Translations under genes and position numbers: made by a program
The notes under the pieces: generated by a model
Database searches by the model: none
Seen by the model: the letters and a program-made list of their open reading frames with translations, nothing else
Told to the model about the DNA's origin: nothing
In this document: piece by piece, positions 56,574 through 64,000 of the stretch
How positions within the stretch are numbered: position 1 is the stretch's first letter
Layout of the letters: each line of letters begins with the position of its first letter
Origin: Ecdyonurus torrentis
Taxonomy: Eukaryota; Arthropoda; Insecta; Ephemeroptera; Heptageniidae
DNA: 64,000 nucleotides
Assembly (NCBI GenBank): GCA_949318235.1
Contig: OX439127.1
Span: 22,792,874-22,856,873 of the forward strand
Direction: 5' to 3'

Positions 56574-56856
56574 TATAGGGGGTGTGCGCATGACGTCATT
56601 CTGAATGCTTTTCGATGCTCTTCTTGAGCAATTAATAACATTGGCTATATTCTTTGGAAAATTGGCTATTTTTTTGTTATGTTTTTTTTTTTTTGCATAC
56701 TTGAAAAACTAAATCAACCTGCTAACAGCATCAATACTCTAAAAAATATTGCGAAGTATTTTTTAACTGTCAAAATGAGTCATTTTCCCATGCTGACCCA
56801 TGTTATTTAGCGCTCACTCATGGCGTCAACTTTAACATGAATGAAACCACCCTATA
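56574..56856 (+). mobile_element. TATAG-ended 300-bp repeat, copy 2
   Basis: Left end TATAGGGGGTG and right end ACCACCCTATA are inverted, fitting a small non-autonomous DNA transposon with a TA target duplication (Tc1/mariner-like insertion preference). Both copies carry a perfect CRE octamer TGACGTCA (56591..56598 here). The superfamily is inferred only from the ends. Confidence 0.75.
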
Positions 56857-57203
56857 GTTTACGTTAGATTTATTATATTTCTTGTAAACTACCCAATATA
56901 TATTTTTACTTGATTAAGTTTTGAGTTTACATGTTATTGATTATACACGTCTGTTTAACTATCCGAGATTCAAAATTAAAAGTGCTTTGCCATAATTTAA
57001 CAAGAAAAATCTACAATTAAATTTGTTTATAATGTTTAAAAATTGTATGGAAAATTTTAATTTCAAAGTATAAGAATTTTATCCGAATGTTAGGTAAAAT
57101 ATTAATTTTTTTATTTTATTACGTTTACAGCTTCAAGGCTCTTGTATAATATTCTCTACTAACAGAAAACATTTTTTAATTAGATGCTTGTTGATTCTTT
57201 CCG

Positions 57204-57204
<1 letters not shown>

Positions 57205-57267
<63 letters not shown>
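57205..57267 (+). repeat. (TA)n, 63 bp
   Basis: Pure TA run followed by two GTTATATATA units. Confidence 0.95.
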
Positions 57268-57270
<3 letters not shown>

Positions 57271-57473
57271 TATATAGTTATATATTAAAAATTAATCACT
57301 AGTCGAGTTTATATGATTTCCTTGTGAAGCAATAAAATTGTTAATTTAATTATAAATAATTACTGTATAATAACTTATGACGTTACAAATTCTTTAGAAA
57401 ATTTAAAATTATTTCATGAAGCAATATAATATATTTTTAGCTCTATTATATTATGTTAGCACCAAAACCAGAA

Positions 57474-57665
57474 ATTGATCAAAACTAGTTGTTGTTTTTC
57501 TCTTTTCGACTTTTGCCAAGTCACTTTTGATCAAAACCCGTAATACCTTTTTAATTCGGCTTTTGGTCACGAAATTTTGATCAATATGAGTTTTGAGCAT
57601 TTCGCAAAAAGCAAATGTTTTGGTCTTTGAATTTTGACCAAAACTAGTTTTGATAAAATAGAAAA
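57474..57665. repeat. Cluster of TTGATCAAAA-like motifs
   Basis: Within 190 bp there are five related motifs: ATTGATCAAAAC, TTTTGATCAAAAC, TTTTGATCAATA, TTTTGACCAAAAC and TTTTGATAAAA, interleaved with CTTTTGCC/CTTTTGGTC. The core TTGATCAA is palindromic. It looks like a decayed tandem array with irregular spacing. Confidence 0.5.
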
Positions 57666-58686
57666 ATCAAAGACGGAAAATGAACAATTCTCAACTAAAA
57701 TATTTGCTAATAATAAGAATTCTTTAAGCGGAGAGAGAGAGAGAGAGAGAACTGCGTATACGTATAGTGTTTTACGCTAATTCAAGTAGTGTTTTAAAAC
57801 TCAAACTGATGAATATATTTCTGTTACATTTTTTATATTTACGTATATACAGTAGTTACATATTATATAGAAGGTAATGGTCAAACATTACTATTTTTAT
57901 TTTCTTCTTCTTCTTCTTTTTTATTTTATTTTTTTTTTTTAGCTTCTGTTAAACATATGACGTAAAAACTGCCTTCTAGGTATATGGAAAATAAACAAAA
58001 TGTCATATAATATTAGATAAGTTTTCTGTGTATATATCATGTAAATATAATATCATGATATTAATGTTACATATTAAATAACATCAAAGCATACAAAATA
58101 TCAAATAACGTGTAACGAATTTGAAACAGTAAGTTGGTTATTGGATTTTACCTAGATTACGTCCCAAACGGAGCAGAAATCTACTAAGAAGTTGAGTACA
58201 TATTAGATAAGATTAAAAATAATACTATGGACAGTACATCTTTGTGTATTTATGACACTTTTTACAATGTTTCATAATTTTAAAAGAAATAGGCAAATAA
58301 TGTTATAATACTGCACTAACGCAAAACAAACTTGTATTACGATATGTATGTGTTACCTTACCTCCATACCAGTTTCATACAAGGAAAGAAAAAATATAAA
58401 ACTTTTTCTTAATTAGTGCGATTTTTCATCAATTTCTTAAAAACTGGTGTAAAGAATTTTTTAAGTTTGTGATCTAAAACAACTGGTTGGTGTAAACATT
58501 TTTGCTATCGGTTTTCGATTAAAGTCGTCTCATGAATATTCAAACCGAAAAAAATCTTTCATACACTATACAATAACAGTAACTTTTTTGTTTGTATAAA
58601 ACACATTTCAACATTTCACTCCTTTTAAATTATTGTATTGTACGTAACGTATCATCTTGTATTCAAATTTTACTAACTACGCAGGG

Positions 58687-58688
<2 letters not shown>

Positions 58689-58738
<50 letters not shown>
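58689..58738 (+). repeat. (AT)n, 50 bp
   Basis: Pure AT run. Confidence 0.95.
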
Positions 58739-58740
<2 letters not shown>

Positions 58741-59436
58741 CAAAACGTGCATTTGGATATATTCTGCAGGGGAAAAAAATGTTCAATTTACAGCCATTTA
58801 TTTATTGTGTTTGCACTTTTATAAATTTCAGAACTTTCAGGCAGCTCTTGATTTTGAAAGATCACAATAGCTCGATTTTGAAAAATCAAAGTTTAGCATT
58901 GAGAGTTAAGCATTATTAATTTCTGGTGTGTACCTTCCTGAGCATGTCATATAAAATCGAGACATTCATTAAAGTGAGGGTTTACTGTAAAGTGTACTGC
59001 GCAGTAGGAATCTTTAACTAGAACAATTTTACAACTATAATATGTATAAACTATCATGTTTCGTATTTTTTATTTCATAATTTACCTAAAAAAAGTAAGA
59101 TAAAAAATTATCCTTTGACGAGTGGCTCAATTTTTGTAACCTTTAAAATTTATTGTAATATAATATGCAATAGATGTTTAAGTATCCTGTAACATTGAAT
59201 TTATAATATTTTTATTTTAATAATTTTTTGATTTTTTTTTTTTTTGCTTATGTTAGAGTTGAGAAAAATTTCCTCGGCAATATAAAGTACGGTGGATTGA
59301 GCAGCAAACATTAATTTATCTTCTTAAATCCTTACTTTGCAGGATCAGATACAAAATACAATGTTCTATTATAACTATGAGTAGAAAAACTTTTGACACG
59401 TAAACTTTTAGGTCATCAATATCAGTACTTAAAACA

Positions 59437-59625
<189 letters not shown>

Positions 59626-60616
59626 CATATCATCAGTGTGTGCGTTTGTATTAATATATTATAATAATATGCATGTTTTATGGCTTTTAATTTTTTTTTT
59701 TAATTTAAGCCTTAAAGAACCTTTTTTAAATTATACTGTATGACGTGAATTCTTTAAATGCTCTCTCTCTCTCTCTCTCTCTCGCTCAAAATTATAAATG
59801 TTGAAGTACTTAATACATTACATAAAGTATAGCCTTTAAGAATACTTTGAGAATACATTGCTTGTTTGCAAATATAGCTTGCATGATGTGTACAATACAT
59901 ACAATACATCACCTTTTTTATATATATTTAAAGTTGTATCATGCATGATATACAGTATATTTATTACTATATATTTTTTATGTTTTCAGTTCACAATGTT
60001 CAAGTTTTGCTCACAACAGTTTTATTATTATTATTATTTATTACTATATTTTGTATTATTATTATTTGTTGCTTTTTTCTGTTTTCTTGTAATAGCTTTT
60101 TAATTTATACTGTTATTTACTTTACTATTTTGTATACGTGCCAATGGACCACTTGCAATGAAATGTTTTTAATTTTTGCAACGTGTAAGTGGAAACGAGT
60201 TTTCTATAAGAAATGCATTGAGAATTTATGAAACTGTTTTAAAAAATTCGTTCATTGCAAGTGTTTCATTAAAAAAAAAAGTTTTATATTTTTATAATAA
60301 CTATAATTAAATAAATAAATAAATAAATAAAATGATGAATGTATACTTACTTAATAACTTTTTTAACTTCTTGAAACTTTAAAAGTATGATTAGAATTGC
60401 TATCAATGATTGATTTTCTTTAACTTTTTTATGTTGATTTTATTTATCGATTGGCAATGGAGCATTCAGTTATTATTAACTTTTTGCACAACTTTATTTT
60501 AATTAGCTTGTATAAAAATAAGTACTCTTTCTTATTTACATTCAAGTTAAAAAATATAAGTATACAAAAAAGTTAAGAATTTTTTATTGAATTAATGAAA
60601 CAGACTAAAAGAGAGC

Positions 60617-60650
<34 letters not shown>

Positions 60651-61143
60651 AGAATGAAAGAAATAGATGAAAACAATATTTGAATATATTATTTTAAAAT
60701 TTTAACTTTTTACGCAACAAGACTTTTCTATTAAAACTTTGTGTATAAGTTTAACCTTGTGCAAATATATACATTGACTTACCAAAACTTGCATTAGCGT
60801 TACGTGACATATTTTTATGAGAGTAACGATAAGCTGGGATTACTCCGAAAAATATAAATTTACACAAACATAAAGCCTTCTTTTTTTTTTTTTTTTTTTT
60901 CTTTTTTCGTGTGAGGTATTTTGCGTTAACTAAAAAATATTAAAATAAAAGCTTATAATAAGCTGATCTCTATAATGTAAAATAAAGTAATATTTTCCAT
61001 AAATGAAACGAGGATGAGTGACTGTCGGTAAATATTCCAGTATCCAGTGTGGGTGTTTGGATATTATGAAAAGAGAGAAAAAAAAAAAAAAAAAAAAAAC
61101 TTTTGCAGCGTTTTTGTTTTAAATATAATCGAAAGTTTTATAT

Positions 61144-61914
61144 CATTCATTCATTCATTCATTCATTCATTCATTCATTCATTCATTCATTCATTCATTC
61201 ATTCATTCATTCATTCATTCATTCATTCATTCATTCATTCATTCATTCATTCATTCATTCATTCATTCATTCATTCATTCATTCATTCATTCATTCATTC
61301 ATTCATTCATTCATTCATTCATTCATTCATTCATTCATTCATTCATTCATTCATTCATTCATTCATTCATTCATTCATTCATTCATTCATTCATTCATTC
61401 ATTCATTCATTCATTCATTCATTCATTCATTCATTCATTCATTCATTCATTCATTCAATCATTCATTCATTCATTCAATCATTCATTCATTCATTCATTC
61501 ATTCATTCATTCATTCATTCATTCATTCATTCATTCATTCATTCATTCATTCATTCATTCATTCATTCATTCATTCATTCATTCATTCATTCATTCATTC
61601 ATTCATTCATTCATTCATTCATTCATTCATCCATTCATTCATCCATTCATTCATCCATTCATTCATTCATCCATCCATCCATTCATTCATTCATTCATTC
61701 ATTCATTCATTCATTCATTCATTCATTCATTCATTCATTCATTCATTCATTCATTCATTCATTCATTCATTCATTCATTCATTCATTCATTCATTCATTC
61801 ATTCATTCATTCATTCATTCATTCATTCATTCATTCATTCATTCATTCATTCATTCATTCATTCATTCATTCATTCATTCATTCATTCATTCATTCATTC
61901 AACTCATTCATTCA
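61144..61914 (+). repeat. (ATTC)n array, about 770 bp
   Basis: About 190 units of ATTC. Interruptions are few: CAATC at two places near 61457 and 61477, a cluster of ATCC units at 61629..61680, and an AACTC at the right end. Because 4 does not divide by 3, the array is open in several frames as a repeated FIHS or SFIH peptide; these are not genes. Confidence 0.97.
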
Positions 61915-63329
61915 GCATTTTAATTTTTAAATTCCCTTACATATTCATTGATCTTACATCAACTGCTTAAATAAATGACATATCCAATTAAATAAATTGA
62001 GTATATAGTATCTGTGTACAAAAACATCATTACGATGACAAAATGAGAAAATATTACATTTAAAATTTGCCAAATTTATCTAGCAAAGTATGTTCATGAT
62101 CATTCTGTAGCGGTCCCAAATCAATGTAATATATTAATTACAGGATGTAGTTTCCTTTTCTACGTTAACCAATATCAATATCTTGTATAACATGATGCAA
62201 TACGTAATTATAATCGTATTGTGTAAGTGTGATGTTAAAAAAATATATATAATGATACGTCTGGAACTTTTTTACGTTTGTATTTTCTTTTTATTATTTT
62301 CATGCGCTGTTTTATTATTATTATTATTATTATTCAATAGCATTCGATATTCTACACATAAGCAAAATAAGAAATAGAAATTTTAATACAAAAGAAAAGC
62401 ATTTTCTTTTACGTGTTCATAAAAGCTTTGAAGCTTTGAAGTTAGACATACTGTATGTATATTATAATCATACCTTTCAAACAACCCAATAAACAGGACT
62501 CGCAAATTCTCAAAAATATTCGCCCTATTAGTAGCTTTTCTGGATAAAAGAGTAGATATATTTTAGTATAAATCATACGCACAAACTGAGTTGAAAAGAA
62601 ATTAAATTATCTATTATATAATATATATATATATAGTATATTGTAGTAGTGTGTGTGTGTCTGTGAATTTATTTTTTATACTAAAATTTATCTTTGTTTA
62701 ATGACCTATCAACTATGATTATATAATACCTATTTTATAAGTCATTTTAAAAGGCTTTCAAGATACGGTAATTGTAGTTTTAAATATTTTTCAATCCCTT
62801 TTTCTCACTTTTTTTAGAGATGCGAGGAATTTAATGGAATTTAATATATATATATATATATACATACATACATATATATATTTATCCAACGTCTTTCATG
62901 CTGAAAAATTTGTAGATAGTTATCTAGCATAATAAAAATAAAAACTGGAAAATATATTGCTCTACTTTTTACAATTTATATTAACTTAATATTTTTTATC
63001 CTGTCTGTAATATCTGTTATCTATCTACATTACATGCATACATAAGCTCGTCACATAATTTATATACCATATTGTTGCTTAGCAATTTTATGGAATAAAT
63101 ATTATTACTGCTTCAGTTAGCAATCGACACTTAAATAAATATTGTACATGTGCGCTGCCGCTTCGTGAGTATAATTATATAAACATCGTACCCGTATATC
63201 AAAAGATTTTAATTGTATATTATTATGGTGTATAATTGAATTTTCCATTTTGTTCTGAAAGTATACTATATGAAATTACATAGTGTTAAATGAACTATAA
63301 AGTGAGATATAAATAAACAAGTAACTGTA

Positions 63330-63676
63330 TTAAAGGAATAGACCAGATGAAAACATAAGCATTTATATCACAAAACACTTGATGGCACTTACATAAATAG
63401 CTTTAGTTTGTCTCAAAACCCAACTGTAGCTCCGTAGCAGTGATCAGAAAATTTCTATTTATGCAACCCGCACAACATTCTTTTTACTAATTTTTGCATG
63501 TTTCTGACGTTAGAAACATAAATAATCACGCAAATTGCATACTTTACAGTATTATCAAGTTCTCTCATGGGGCTACAGTAGCATTCTGGTAAAAATTGTC
63601 ATCAGTTTTAAAGATCCCATTTCGTGTTTATTCATTAAAGAGCTTAAATGTTATTTTATGTGGTCTATGGCTTTAA
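63330..63676 (+). mobile_element. TTAA-flanked MITE-like repeat, copy 3
   Basis: Starts TTAAAGGAATAGACCAGA and ends TGGTCTATGGCTTTAA, giving the clearest inverted ends and TTAA on both sides. About 347 bp including target sites. It has no coding potential. TTAA targets are typical of piggyBac-related elements, but the ends do not start with the usual CCY, so the superfamily is open. Confidence 0.8.
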
Positions 63677-64000
63677 GTATGTACTATTGAAGATATCGCA
63701 CAAAATATTTATATTTATAACTTATGAAATTCCATTATTATTATTTGTTGGAAACTGCATGATGAAAAAAGTTTGACATACTATGAATAAATAATTTTAG
63801 TGGTAGTATTACAAATTAAGAGTTTACTAGATTTGGATACTTGGGTAACACTATATTATATAAATTATATTAGTTGTATTGCAATGTATTATGGAAGAAG
63901 AAATTGTATTCATGCAATTTACTATTTATTTTTGCCTAGCAAAATTTATTTCCCACGTTTAATAAACAATGAATAATTAATTATAAACTTTTTAAATACG

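Noticed and set aside
61047..61970. Long open frames of 307 and 275 codons
   Set aside because: They are read-throughs of the (ATTC)n array (repeated SFIH peptide) with no other content.

Overview
The window is AT-rich animal nuclear DNA (by eye about three quarters A+T; not computed). It has very long introns, many long simple repeats and a mixed set of small transposon-derived repeats. The one protein-coding gene I can support is an opsin-type G-protein-coupled receptor on the minus strand. Three coding exons are visible: exon A at 44398..44591 (N-terminus and TM1), exon B at 28508..28638 (TM2) and exon C at 15408..15553 (TM3 and the ERY motif). All splice sites are GT..AG and the phases agree (2, 1, 0), giving 157 continuous codons. 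The exons encoding TM4-TM7, including the retinal-binding lysine, are not recognisable at lower coordinates and probably lie beyond the left edge. An N-terminus of the invertebrate opsin style, intron sizes and repeat content suggest an invertebrate, perhaps an arthropod; the species cannot be fixed from sequence alone.

Layout on the plus axis: 1..15407 is part of intron 3; 15408..15553 exon C; 15554..28507 intron 2 (12,954 bp); 28508..28638 exon B; 28639..44397 intron 1 (15,759 bp); 44398..44591 exon A; 44592..64000 lies 5' of the visible coding start and may hold 5' UTR exons and the promoter, none of which I could identify.

The non-coding DNA holds several small repeat families that can be defined inside the window: a family with TTAA at its ends (three copies), a roughly 300-bp family with TATAG ends that carries a CRE octamer (two copies), a 120-130 bp family with long terminal inverted repeats (four copies or pieces), a GC-rich 430-bp retroposon-like family (two copies), a near-perfect foldback element, a 5S-rRNA-derived SINE-like sequence, pieces of non-LTR retrotransposons (one with recognisable reverse-transcriptase C-terminal coding), and a 2.4-kb composite segment with hAT-like ends that contains nested inverted repeats and two RFX X-box motifs. 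Simple repeats include a 632-bp unbroken purine tract and a 770-bp (ATTC)n array.

Most long open frames in the window are read-throughs of simple repeats and were not annotated. The one exception I cannot explain is an open frame of about 200 codons at 13277..13882.
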